Assembly: GCF_004135735.1 (NCBI RefSeq)
Contig: NZ_CP012670.1
Location: forward strand, 7,952,501 to 8,016,500
Length of the DNA: 64,000 nt
Direction: 5' to 3'
From: Sorangium cellulosum
Lineage (GTDB): Bacteria; Myxococcota_A; Polyangia; Polyangiales; Polyangiaceae
The notes beneath the pieces were generated by a model. It was given only the letters and a program-made list of their open reading frames with translations. It searched no databases and was not told the origin of the DNA. The position numbers and the translations under genes are program-made. This document shows, in pieces, positions 50,749 to 58,266 of this stretch. Every line of letters starts with the position of its first letter. The first letter of the stretch is position 1.

Positions 50749-51294
50749 TCAGTCGTCGTCCTCTTCCCATTCTTCTCGATCCGCGCCGGCGGGCGCGTCC
50801 GCCTCGCCGGCCGGAGCATTCTGGCCGCCCGCGGGCGCGGCGACCAGGGAGCCGGCGCGCGCCTCGGGGTGCCGGATCTCGCCGCCCGAGGCGCCGGTCC
50901 ACGCCATGGCGCCGCTGGTCAGGATCGCGCCGGCGAGGGTGATCGCCACCGGCGCGCCCGGCGCGATCCGGCGGCGCTCGACGAGCAGCAGCGCCGCGAC
51001 GCCCGCGAGCGCGGTGAGCCCCGCGAGCGCGGTCGCGGCGCCCGCCCGCTCCTCGTGGACCTCGATGGCCTGCTCCGAGGTGCCTGGCAAGCGTTCGGCG
51101 ATCTCCTCGGCCGGCTCGCCGCTCAGGTACGCGGCGGCGGCGCCCGCGGCCGAGAGCGCCAGCACGAGCACCGCGGCCCGCAAGGCGCCGCGCTCGGCGC
51201 GGTGGAAGAGCGCCAGGACCAGGAGCACCGCCGCCATGGCGACGCCGACGATGGGGAGGTGGGTGACGACCAGGTGGAAATGCGCTGCGTTCAT
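50749..51294 (-). CDS. DUF2231-like membrane protein
   Basis: This 181-residue protein has about four membrane segments (HFHLVVTHLPIVGVAMAAVL with LVLALFHRA; LRAAVLVLALSAAGAAAAYL; ATALAGLTALAGVAALLLV; GAPVAITLAGAILTSGAMAW) and an acidic tail (ADREEWEEDDD). The HFHLVVTHLPIVG start and the paired HxxxxH-like His pattern resemble DUF2231-type membrane proteins, which may bind heme or quinone. It is first in the operon with the response regulator and histidine kinase. Function is unknown. Confidence 0.7.
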   Translation of the reverse strand: MNAAHFHLVVTHLPIVGVAMAAVLLVLALFHRAERGALRAAVLVLALSAAGAAAAYLSGEPAEEIAERLPGTSEQAIEVHEERAGAATALAGLTALAGVAALLLVERRRIAPGAPVAITLAGAILTSGAMAWTGASGGEIRHPEARAGSLVAAPAGGQNAPAGEADAPAGADREEWEEDDD

Positions 51295-51448
51295 GGCGAC
51301 CTCGCTTTCTGCAGCGCACAGCGTCGTCCTGAAACCTGGGGCGGACCTCTCGGGATCATGAGGATTTCATGAGAACGCGACGCCGCGCGCGGCGGGAACG
51401 CGCGACCAGCAGCGCCCGCGCCGGCGCGCGCGGGGGGTGGCCAGGAGC

Positions 51449-51922
51449 TCAGCCTGGGTCCTCAGGCGGCGGGCGGGCCGCGAGCACCCGGCACAGCACA
51501 CCGCGCAGGTCGTCGAGATCGAACGGCTTGTCGAGCACCGCGACCGCGCCCAGGGAGCGGGCCAGCGCGTGGGTGGAGCTCTCGCCGAAGGCCGTGATCA
51601 GGACGACCGGCGGCCGGCGCCGCACCTGCGACAGGCCGGCGAGGACCTCCATGCCGGTGAAGCACGGCATCTGGATGTCGCTCACGATCGCGTCGACCGG
51701 CGCGGGCGGCTCCCGACCGCTGAACCACGGCAGGAGGTGATCGAGGAGCTCCATGCCGTTCCTCGTCTCCACGACCTCGAAGCCGTCCTGCTTCAGGATC
51801 GAGGCCAGCAAGGCGCGCATCTCGTCGTCATCCTCGGCCACGAGCACCCGGCGACCCGCGCCGTACGGACCGCTGGGCGGCGAGGAGGACCGCTCGCCAC
51901 GCCACGCGTCGATGAGGCTCAT
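51449..51922 (-). CDS. single-domain response regulator
   Basis: This 157-residue receiver protein has no output domain. It has VLVAEDDDEMRALLASILKQ, the phosphoacceptor Asp82 in AIVSDIQMPCFTGMEVLAGL, a Thr in LITAFGESSTHALA and the Lys in VLDKPFDLDDLRGVLC. Such stand-alone receivers often act as phosphate relays. The ATG at 51922 has GGAAGGAG upstream. It is divergent from the histidine kinase at 52256. A longer open frame upstream in the same phase is not coding. Confidence 0.9.
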   Translation of the reverse strand: MSLIDAWRGERSSSPPSGPYGAGRRVLVAEDDDEMRALLASILKQDGFEVVETRNGMELLDHLLPWFSGREPPAPVDAIVSDIQMPCFTGMEVLAGLSQVRRRPPVVLITAFGESSTHALARSLGAVAVLDKPFDLDDLRGVLCRVLAARPPPEDPG

Positions 51923-52255
51923 GCGACAGCTCCTTCCGCAGGCTGCACCGGACGGATGAGGCCGGCAGCCGCACGCCGGACCGTTGCGCCCGGCGATTGA
52001 CGCATTGCGTGCGGATGCGAGCCCTTCCGTTGCTGCGCGCCACGATTTGCACGCCGCATGCCGCTCTCTGCACGCCGCATGCCTCCCTTTGCCGCGCATG
52101 CCTACCCCTGCCGCGTGATCGAGCGGCCCTGTCCAGGGGAGTTTTGCCCCACCGGGGAAGATCGGGGCGGCCCCGGTCGCCGCTCGCCCGGCGCGCGCCC
52201 CCTTCGCGCGCCCCTTGAGGATGCGCACGCCTCCTGCAATCTCCTCCCTCACCCC
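51923..52255. other. divergent intergenic region between the receiver and histidine kinase genes
   Basis: This 333-base gap holds two close copies of GCACGCCGCATGCC (52049 and 52070, 21-bp spacing) with a third degenerate one near 52091. It should hold the promoters of both genes; none was recognised with confidence. Confidence 0.6.
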
Positions 52256-53788
52256 ATGCGGCTCGCCAGCAAGCTCACCCTCGCCCTCGTGTTCGTGATG
52301 TGCGCCGTGCTGAGCCTCTACGGCTACCTCTCGGTCCGGCGCGAGCGGGCGCTGTTCGAGGCGGACATGCGGCGCGACGAGCACCTCATCGGCCTCGCGC
52401 TCCGCACGGCCATGGTGGAGATCTGGCGCCGGGACGGGCTGGACGCGGCGCTGCGCGTGCTCGACGAGGCGAACGAGCGCGAGGACGGCGTCCGCTTCCG
52501 CTGGGTGTGGCTCGACGCGCCCGCGGGCGATCGCTTCGCGCCCACGCTGCCCGCCGCGGAGATCGCGGAGCTCTCCCGCGGCACCGAGGTCTTCCGGGTG
52601 CAGCGCGAGGACGACAGGAGCGGGCGCTTCTACACGTACGCGCCGGTCGGCGTGGACCCCGCGCGGGTCGGCGCCATCGAGATCTCGGAGTCGCTCGAGG
52701 AAGAGGAGGCATACGTCCGCGCGAGCGTGCACAACACCGTGACCACCCTGGTCGCGCTCGCGGCGCTGAGCGGGCTGCTGGCGATGATCTTCGGGCAGAT
52801 CCTCGTCGGGCGCCCCACGCGGCGGCTCGTGGACAAGACGCGGCGCATCGGCGAGGGCGAGCTCGGCGCGCCGCTGCTGTTGCCGCAGCGGGACGAGCTC
52901 GGGGAGATCGCCCGCGAGATCAACGCCATGTGCGAGCGCCTCGCCGAGGCGCAGGCGCGGGCCGCGCGGGAGGCGGCCGCGCGCATCGCCGCGATGGAGC
53001 AGCTCCGGCACGCGGACCGGCTCACGACCGTGGGCAAGCTCGCCTCGGGCATCGCGCACGAGCTCGGCACGCCGCTCAACGTGGTGGGGGGGCGCGCCAA
53101 GATGATCGCCCGCGGCCTGCCGCAGGAGGAGGCGGCGGAGAGCGCGCGCATCATCGCCGAGCAGGCGGACCGGATGACCCGGATCATCCGGCAGCTCCTC
53201 GACTTCGCGCGCCGGAGGAGCGCGCAGAAGGCGCCCGTCGATCTCGCGCAGATCGCGCGCCAGACGCTGCAGCTCCTGGAGCCGATGGCGCGCAAGCGGA
53301 GCGTCGCGCTGCGCCTCGACGACGAGGGCCTCTCGCCGGCGCGCGCCGAGGTCGACGCCGCGCAGATGCAGCAGGTGCTCACCAACCTGGTGATGAACGG
53401 CATCCAGTCGATGAAGCAGGGAGGCGAGCTCGTCGTCCGGGTCGAGCGGGCGCGCGCGCGCCCGCCGGTCGATCACGGCGGCGAGGAGGGCGAGCACCTG
53501 GCCATCCGGGTGATCGACCAGGGCGAGGGGATCGCGCCCGAGGACGTCCCCCGCCTCTTCGAGCCGTTCTTCACCACGAAGGACGTCGGCGAGGGCACCG
53601 GGCTCGGGCTCAGCGTCTCCTACGGCATCGTGCGCGAGCACGGCGGCTGGATCGACGTGCAGAGCGAGCGCGGCAGGGGCTCGACGTTCACCGTGTACCT
53701 GGCGGGCGGCGGCGAGGGGGCGGCGCCGGCCGGCGAGGAGCCCGCGCCCGCGCCGCAGGGGGGCGGGCTGGCCGGGGCGGCGGCGTAG
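52256..53788 (+). CDS. sensor histidine kinase, partner of the NtrC-type regulator
   Basis: This 510-residue membrane kinase has an N-terminal membrane segment (LALVFVMCAVLSLYGYLSVR), a periplasmic sensor region of about 130 residues, a second segment (LVALAALSGLLAMIFGQIL), a HAMP domain (GRPTRRLVDKTRRIGEGELG), the HisKA box SGIAHELGTPLNVVGGRAK (His268) and the ATPase boxes TNLVMNGIQSM, VIDQGEGIAPEDV and GTGLGLSVSYGIVREHGG. A Pro/Gly-rich tail ends it. The ATG at 52256 gives the shortest convincing N-terminus. The regulator starts 74 bases after it. Confidence 0.92.
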   Translation: MRLASKLTLALVFVMCAVLSLYGYLSVRRERALFEADMRRDEHLIGLALRTAMVEIWRRDGLDAALRVLDEANEREDGVRFRWVWLDAPAGDRFAPTLPAAEIAELSRGTEVFRVQREDDRSGRFYTYAPVGVDPARVGAIEISESLEEEEAYVRASVHNTVTTLVALAALSGLLAMIFGQILVGRPTRRLVDKTRRIGEGELGAPLLLPQRDELGEIAREINAMCERLAEAQARAAREAAARIAAMEQLRHADRLTTVGKLASGIAHELGTPLNVVGGRAKMIARGLPQEEAAESARIIAEQADRMTRIIRQLLDFARRRSAQKAPVDLAQIARQTLQLLEPMARKRSVALRLDDEGLSPARAEVDAAQMQQVLTNLVMNGIQSMKQGGELVVRVERARARPPVDHGGEEGEHLAIRVIDQGEGIAPEDVPRLFEPFFTTKDVGEGTGLGLSVSYGIVREHGGWIDVQSERGRGSTFTVYLAGGGEGAAPAGEEPAPAPQGGGLAGAAA

Positions 53789-53861
53789 CCGCGCCGCCGG
53801 GCGGCGTGGCCGCGGGCGGGCGGCGTGGCCGCGGGCGGGGCGCTGTACTACGCGAGGGGAG

Positions 53862-55244
53862 ATGGGCAGGCGAGCGCTGATCATCGACGACGACGAGGCG
53901 ATGTGCGCGTGGCTCTCGGCGGACCTCGGGGCGCGCGGCCTCGAGGCGGTCACGAGGACGGCTCCGGCGGAGGCGCTCGCGCTGCTCGAGGAGGACGAGG
54001 GGTTCGACGTCATCCTGACCGACCTGAACATGCGCGGCATGGACGGGATCGCGGTCTGCGGCCGGGCGGCCGAGATCCGGCCGGACGTGCCCGTGGTGGT
54101 CATCACCGCGTTCGGCAGCATCGAGACCGCGGTGCGCGCGATCCGCGCGGGCGCGTACGACTACGTGACGAAGCCGGTCGACATCGAGGCGCTGGCGCTC
54201 ACGCTGGAGCGGGCGATCGCGCACCACGCGCTCCGGACCGAGCTGCGGCGGCTGCGCCGCGCCGTGGCCGCGCCCGGCGCGTCCGAGGAGCTCATCGGCC
54301 GGAGCGCCGCGATGCGGGGCGTGCGCGATCTGATCGAGCGCGTCGCCGACTCGGACGCGACGGTGCTCATCACGGGCGAGAGCGGGACGGGCAAGGAGGT
54401 GGTCGCGCGGGCGCTGCACCGGCGGAGCCGCCGCAAGGACGGGCCGTTCGTGGCGATCAACTGCGCGGCGGTGCCGGAGTCGCTGATCGAGAGCGAGCTG
54501 TTCGGCCACGCGCGGGGCGCCTTCACCGACGCGCGCGCGGCGCGGCCGGGGCTGTTCACGGAGGCGAACGGCGGGACGCTGTTCCTCGACGAGATCGGGG
54601 AGCTGCCGCTGTCGGCGCAGCCCAAGCTGCTCCGCGCGCTGCAGGAGCGGAGGGTGCGCCCGGTGGGCGGGAGCGCGGAGGTGCCGTTCGACGCGCGCAT
54701 CGTGGCCGCCACGAACCGCGACCTGGACGAGGCGGTGGAGGAGCGACGCTTCCGGGAGGACCTGTATTACCGGATCAACGTGGTCCACGTGGAGCTGCCG
54801 CCGGTGCGCGCGCGCGGCAGCGACGTGCTGCTGCTGGCGCAGCGCTTCATCGAGGACTTCGCGACGCGCTCGGGCAAGGAGGTGACCGGCATCTCGCCCA
54901 CGGCCGCGGAGAAGCTGCTCGCGTACTCGTGGCCGGGCAACATCCGGGAGATCCAGAACTGCATCGAGCGGGCGGTGGCGCTCACGCGGTACCGGGAGAT
55001 CACGGTGGACGATCTGCCGGCCAAGATCCGGGAGCACCGGCCCGCCCACGTGGTCGTGGCGGCGGACGATCCGTCGGAGCTCGCGCCGCTGGAGGAGGTG
55101 GAGCGGCGCTACATCCTGCGGGTGCTCGAGGTCGCGGGCGGGAACAAGACGCTCGCGGCCCGGATCCTGGGGCTGGACCGGAAGACGCTGCACCGCAAGC
55201 TCGAGCGGTGGGAGCCGCCCGCGGGGGGAGCGAAGGGGGGCTGA
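53862..55244 (+). CDS. NtrC-family sigma-54 dependent response regulator
   Basis: This 460-residue regulator has a receiver domain with Asp54 (DVILTDLNMRGMDGIAVC), an AAA+ central domain with Walker A GESGTGKE (172-179), the sigma-54 contact loop FGHARGAFTDARAARPGLF (GAFTDA at about 219-224, where GAFTGA is usual), Walker B GGTLFLDEIGELPL and NRDLDEAV, and a C-terminal Fis-type helix-turn-helix (NKTLAARILGLDRKTLHRKL). It would switch on sigma-54 promoters when phosphorylated by the kinase upstream. The ATG at 53862 is preceded by GAGGGGAG. Repeats start 35 bases downstream. Confidence 0.95.
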   Translation: MGRRALIIDDDEAMCAWLSADLGARGLEAVTRTAPAEALALLEEDEGFDVILTDLNMRGMDGIAVCGRAAEIRPDVPVVVITAFGSIETAVRAIRAGAYDYVTKPVDIEALALTLERAIAHHALRTELRRLRRAVAAPGASEELIGRSAAMRGVRDLIERVADSDATVLITGESGTGKEVVARALHRRSRRKDGPFVAINCAAVPESLIESELFGHARGAFTDARAARPGLFTEANGGTLFLDEIGELPLSAQPKLLRALQERRVRPVGGSAEVPFDARIVAATNRDLDEAVEERRFREDLYYRINVVHVELPPVRARGSDVLLLAQRFIEDFATRSGKEVTGISPTAAEKLLAYSWPGNIREIQNCIERAVALTRYREITVDDLPAKIREHRPAHVVVAADDPSELAPLEEVERRYILRVLEVAGGNKTLAARILGLDRKTLHRKLERWEPPAGGAKGG

Positions 55245-55278
55245 GGGCGGCGGGGGGCGCCTGCCGGGGGTCTCGGCG

Positions 55279-55531
55279 ACCTCAACCTGGGTCGGGCCAC
55301 CTCGGGCCACCTCAACCTCGGGCCACCTCAACCTGGGTCGGCCACCTCCGGGGCCACCTCAACCTGGGTCGGCCACCTCAACCTGGGTCGGCGGGTACCT
55401 CAACCTCGGTCGGGTCCGGCCACCTCGGCCACCTCAACCTGGGTCGCGGCCACCTCAACCTGGGTCGGGTCCGGCCACCTCAACGGCCACCTCAACCTGG
55501 GTCGGCGCCCGCCACCTCAACGTCGGTCGGG
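55279..55531. repeat. imperfect repeat array with the core ACCTCAACCTGGGTCGGC
   Basis: Eleven copies of ACCTCAAC occur between 55279 and 55531, most within the unit CCACCTCAACCTGGGTCGG, at spacings of about 12-34 bases; some copies are degenerate. The array lies in the gap between the convergent regulator and accessory-protein genes, and its last unit covers the stop codon of the gene at 55517. The spacers are too short and similar for a CRISPR array. Confidence 0.9.
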
Positions 55532-56956
55532 ACCGGCCCGATAGACCTCGTTCCATCTCGCCATCAGCAACGGGTCCTCGGCAAAACGCTGCCTGAAATG
55601 CGCGTCGAGGCGTTCTTTTTCAGCAGCACTGATGCAGTACCGGCGGAGGATCTCGTCGCTCTTCCACGGCTCGAGGACGAGCTCGCGGGTGAGCGAAGCG
55701 TGCTGTACGAGCGTGAGCGGAGGCTGCGGGGACGGAAAACGCCCCGGCGAGCCGCTCGCCGGGGCGACCGCGCTGGGGGCCGTCACGCCGGAGGGCTCGT
55801 TCGCGAAGGGCAGCGCAGGGCCACGCGGGATGGCAAGGCTCAGGGAGGTGCGGGTGAGGGCCTCGGGCGCGCGATTGACCGCAGGCCTGGCGGCACCGGG
55901 CACGGCCATCGGAGAGGGGCGCCCCGGATCTGCAGGCGCAAACGGCAGCGCGGGACCGCGCGGAACGCCGTCGGACAGCGGCGCGGTCCCGGTGAGCGCG
56001 GGAGCGGCCTGGACGACCGGCGGCGACCTCGACGCGCCGGCAACCGCGCTCGCCCCTGCAAACGGCAGCGCGGGACCGCGCGGAACGCCATCGGGCAGCG
56101 GCGCGGTCCCGGTGAGCGCATCGGGCGCACGAGGGACCGAGCCCGTGGAGGCACCGGGCGCGGCCATCGGCGAGGGGCGCCCCGGATCCGCGGGCGCAAA
56201 CGGCAGCGCCGGGCCGCGCGGAACATCGAGCGACAGCGCGGTGCTCGGAGCGAGCGGCGCAGGTCGAGGCGGCGGTGATTCCGCGGGAGACACGCCGGGA
56301 GCCCCGGGCGCGGGCCGCGCCTCGCGAGAGCTGCCGGGGCGATAGGAAGACGGGAGGACGAGCGGCGCTTCCCATGCCGCGCCCACCGGCGCCGGCTCCA
56401 CGCGCTCCGCGAGGGTGCCCGCGGCCGACGGGAGGGTGAGCACACCGGGCTCGATGCGGAGCTCGGGCAAGGCTGCCGTGGTCTCGGTGACGAGCTCCGC
56501 GGCCCGCTCCTGGAGCTCCGGGGAGCCGGTCATGCGGCGCGCCCAGAGGCGCGACAGGCGGGAGACATCGTTCATGCGGAGCCGCAGGCCGCTCAGGAGC
56601 TCGAAGGGAGAAGGATGGCTGGAGTAGACCTTCAGGAAAGAGGTCCAGGCGACGAGGTCCGTGTCGAGCGGCGCGATGCGCCGAGCGAGGCGGTCCTCGG
56701 CCTCGGCGAGCCTGCTCTGGTACGAGACGAAGAGGCCTTTTCCTTCCTGCTGGGGCGCGTCGACGAGGCGCACCTTCCACGCGGCCTCGGCGGCGGGCCA
56801 GGATGCCTGAGCGATGCCCTCCAGGGCGAGGACGTCCGCGAGCGAAACCCCTTGCGCGAGCGCCGCGCTGACCGCCGCGAACTGAGCGAGGGAGACGCCG
56901 TGGAGCACGGGCTCGCTCTCGACGTCCGGGGATCCACCGGCGGAGGGGGCGTTCAC
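55517..56956 (-). CDS. type VI secretion-associated repeat protein
   Basis: This 479-residue soluble protein has a helical N-terminal domain (LHGVSLAQFAAVSAALAQGV, EAAWKVRLVDAPQQEGKGLF, DLVAWTSFLKVYSSHPSPFE), a linker with four VPRGPALPFA-type blocks (about residues 240-400, separated by PADPGRPSPMA and similar) and a C-terminal helix pair (LVLEPWKSDEILRRYCISAA, RFAEDPLLMARWNEVYRAG). This layout is found next to T6SS PAAR/VgrG genes in myxobacteria; the family name is not known to me. It is divergent from the PAAR gene. It is likely cytosolic; a chaperone or adaptor role is inferred. Confidence 0.6.
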   Translation of the reverse strand: MNAPSAGGSPDVESEPVLHGVSLAQFAAVSAALAQGVSLADVLALEGIAQASWPAAEAAWKVRLVDAPQQEGKGLFVSYQSRLAEAEDRLARRIAPLDTDLVAWTSFLKVYSSHPSPFELLSGLRLRMNDVSRLSRLWARRMTGSPELQERAAELVTETTAALPELRIEPGVLTLPSAAGTLAERVEPAPVGAAWEAPLVLPSSYRPGSSREARPAPGAPGVSPAESPPPRPAPLAPSTALSLDVPRGPALPFAPADPGRPSPMAAPGASTGSVPRAPDALTGTAPLPDGVPRGPALPFAGASAVAGASRSPPVVQAAPALTGTAPLSDGVPRGPALPFAPADPGRPSPMAVPGAARPAVNRAPEALTRTSLSLAIPRGPALPFANEPSGVTAPSAVAPASGSPGRFPSPQPPLTLVQHASLTRELVLEPWKSDEILRRYCISAAEKERLDAHFRQRFAEDPLLMARWNEVYRAGPDRR

Positions 56957-57062
56957 GAGGGCGATTCTAGCGAACCGGCGCGCCCTGGGGAGGAGCGCGC
57001 GGCGCCTTCCACCGTGTCGCCGGGCAGGTTACGCTACCTCGGGCGAGGTGGTCGCGATCGCG

Positions 57063-57458
57063 ATGGGAGCGCCGGGAGCGAAGCAAGGAGATCGGGTCGT
57101 GGCGATCGACACGCACGTGGTGATGGTGCCCTCGCCCGCGGGGCCGGTGCCCACCCCCACGCCGATGCCGTTCAGCGGGCAACTCTCGAGCGAGCTCTGC
57201 TCCACCGTGTTCCTGGACGACAAGGCCGCGGCGATCAGGGGCAGCAAGGCCGTGAACAGCCCGGCGCACGCGCCCACGGCGGGCCCGTTCCAGAGGCCTC
57301 CTTCGAACGAGGCCACGGTTCACCGGGGGAGCTCGCGGGTCTTCTTCGACGGGAGAGAGGCTGCGCGCATGGGCGATCCGGCGGTGACGTGCAACGATCC
57401 CGAGGACACGCCGAACGGCACGGTCGTAGCAGAGGGAACGGTCTTCGTCGGGGGTTGA
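57063..57458 (+). CDS. PAAR-domain spike protein
   Basis: This 131-residue protein has the PAAR/DUF4150-type pattern that caps the VgrG needle of type VI secretion: GDRVVAIDTHVVMVPSPAGP with PVPTPTPMPFSGQLSSELCS, the TVFLDDKAAAIRGS block, and the C-terminal GSSRVFFDGREAARMGDPAV with TCNDPEDTPNGTVVAEGTVF. The residues Thr, His and Cys that would bind metal in PAAR tips are seen in part. ATG 57063 follows GAGGTGG; a GTG at 57048 is possible. It is followed by a membrane protein gene and is divergent from the accessory gene at 56956. Confidence 0.85.
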   Translation: MGAPGAKQGDRVVAIDTHVVMVPSPAGPVPTPTPMPFSGQLSSELCSTVFLDDKAAAIRGSKAVNSPAHAPTAGPFQRPPSNEATVHRGSSRVFFDGREAARMGDPAVTCNDPEDTPNGTVVAEGTVFVGG

Positions 57459-57519
57459 GCGGGATGCCGTCGTGCGGCGGGGCGCGTGTCCTGCGCGCCT
57501 TTCGTGGTAGCCTGCGCTA

Positions 57520-58227
57520 ATGCTCTCGATCACGTGCGTCAACTGTCGCCGCGTCGCTCCCGCGAAGGATCTGGATGAGGATTCTGGCTTCCCCGTGTGC
57601 CGGTGGTGTGACGCGGTGTTCGAGCTCCCCAGCGCGGATTTCGACGACGCTCGCGAAGATCTGCCAGGGCTCAAGTGGTACGGCCGCCTCTCGATCCCGC
57701 CTTCGTTTTCCGTGAGCGCGCTCGACGGCGATCCATGGAATGACCGAGAGAACCAGAGACGCGAATTCGTCATGACCTGGCCGCTGGGGCACGTCGGGAT
57801 GCATCGCTTTCCCAACCTACTCCTCTCGATTTTCTTGTGGTTCAGCGTCTATATAATGACAACGATCCCAAGCAAGGAAGAGATAGGCCTCCGCATCACA
57901 TTTTTCTGCGCAGCGGCAATACCGGCACTCCCCGTCACCTATCTCACTCTCGTATCATTCATCAACCGCACCCATTTGAGCATCACGAACGGGCTCCTCC
58001 GTGTTCGCCATGGGCCACTTCCGTGGGCTGACAACATCACCTTGTCCACCGACGACATTCAGCGCCTCTACTGCGCACGAAAGAAGTCGCAGCGGCATAG
58101 CACCTTTTACGAGCTCAGGGCCAAGTTGCGAAGGGGGGACGTATGCCCGGTAGTATCCAAACTGAATCATCCAACCACCGCGATATTCCTCCAGCAGTGC
58201 ATCGAAGACGCCTTGGGGTTGGAGTAA
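57520..58227 (+). CDS. small membrane protein with zinc-ribbon head (candidate immunity protein)
   Basis: This 235-residue protein begins MLSITCVNCRRVAP with a second pair CRWCDA, a zinc-ribbon-like motif, then has two membrane segments (FPNLLLSIFLWFSVYIMTT, about 97-115; ITFFCAAAIPALPVTYLTLV, about 127-146) and a charged cytosolic tail. Its third-base composition is much less GC-rich than its neighbours, which suggests transfer. It lies between the PAAR gene (62 bases upstream) and, convergently, the large effector candidate. T6SS pore-forming effectors often have a small membrane protein as immunity partner, which would fit here but is not shown. Confidence 0.55.
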   Translation: MLSITCVNCRRVAPAKDLDEDSGFPVCRWCDAVFELPSADFDDAREDLPGLKWYGRLSIPPSFSVSALDGDPWNDRENQRREFVMTWPLGHVGMHRFPNLLLSIFLWFSVYIMTTIPSKEEIGLRITFFCAAAIPALPVTYLTLVSFINRTHLSITNGLLRVRHGPLPWADNITLSTDDIQRLYCARKKSQRHSTFYELRAKLRRGDVCPVVSKLNHPTTAIFLQQCIEDALGLE

Positions 58228-58266
58228 GGGAGCGACGAGCACGCACAGCGCACTGTGACATGTGAC

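Noticed and set aside
55279..55531. CRISPR array
   Set aside because: Repeats are imperfect, spacing is irregular and there are no unique spacers of fixed length; no cas genes are in the window.
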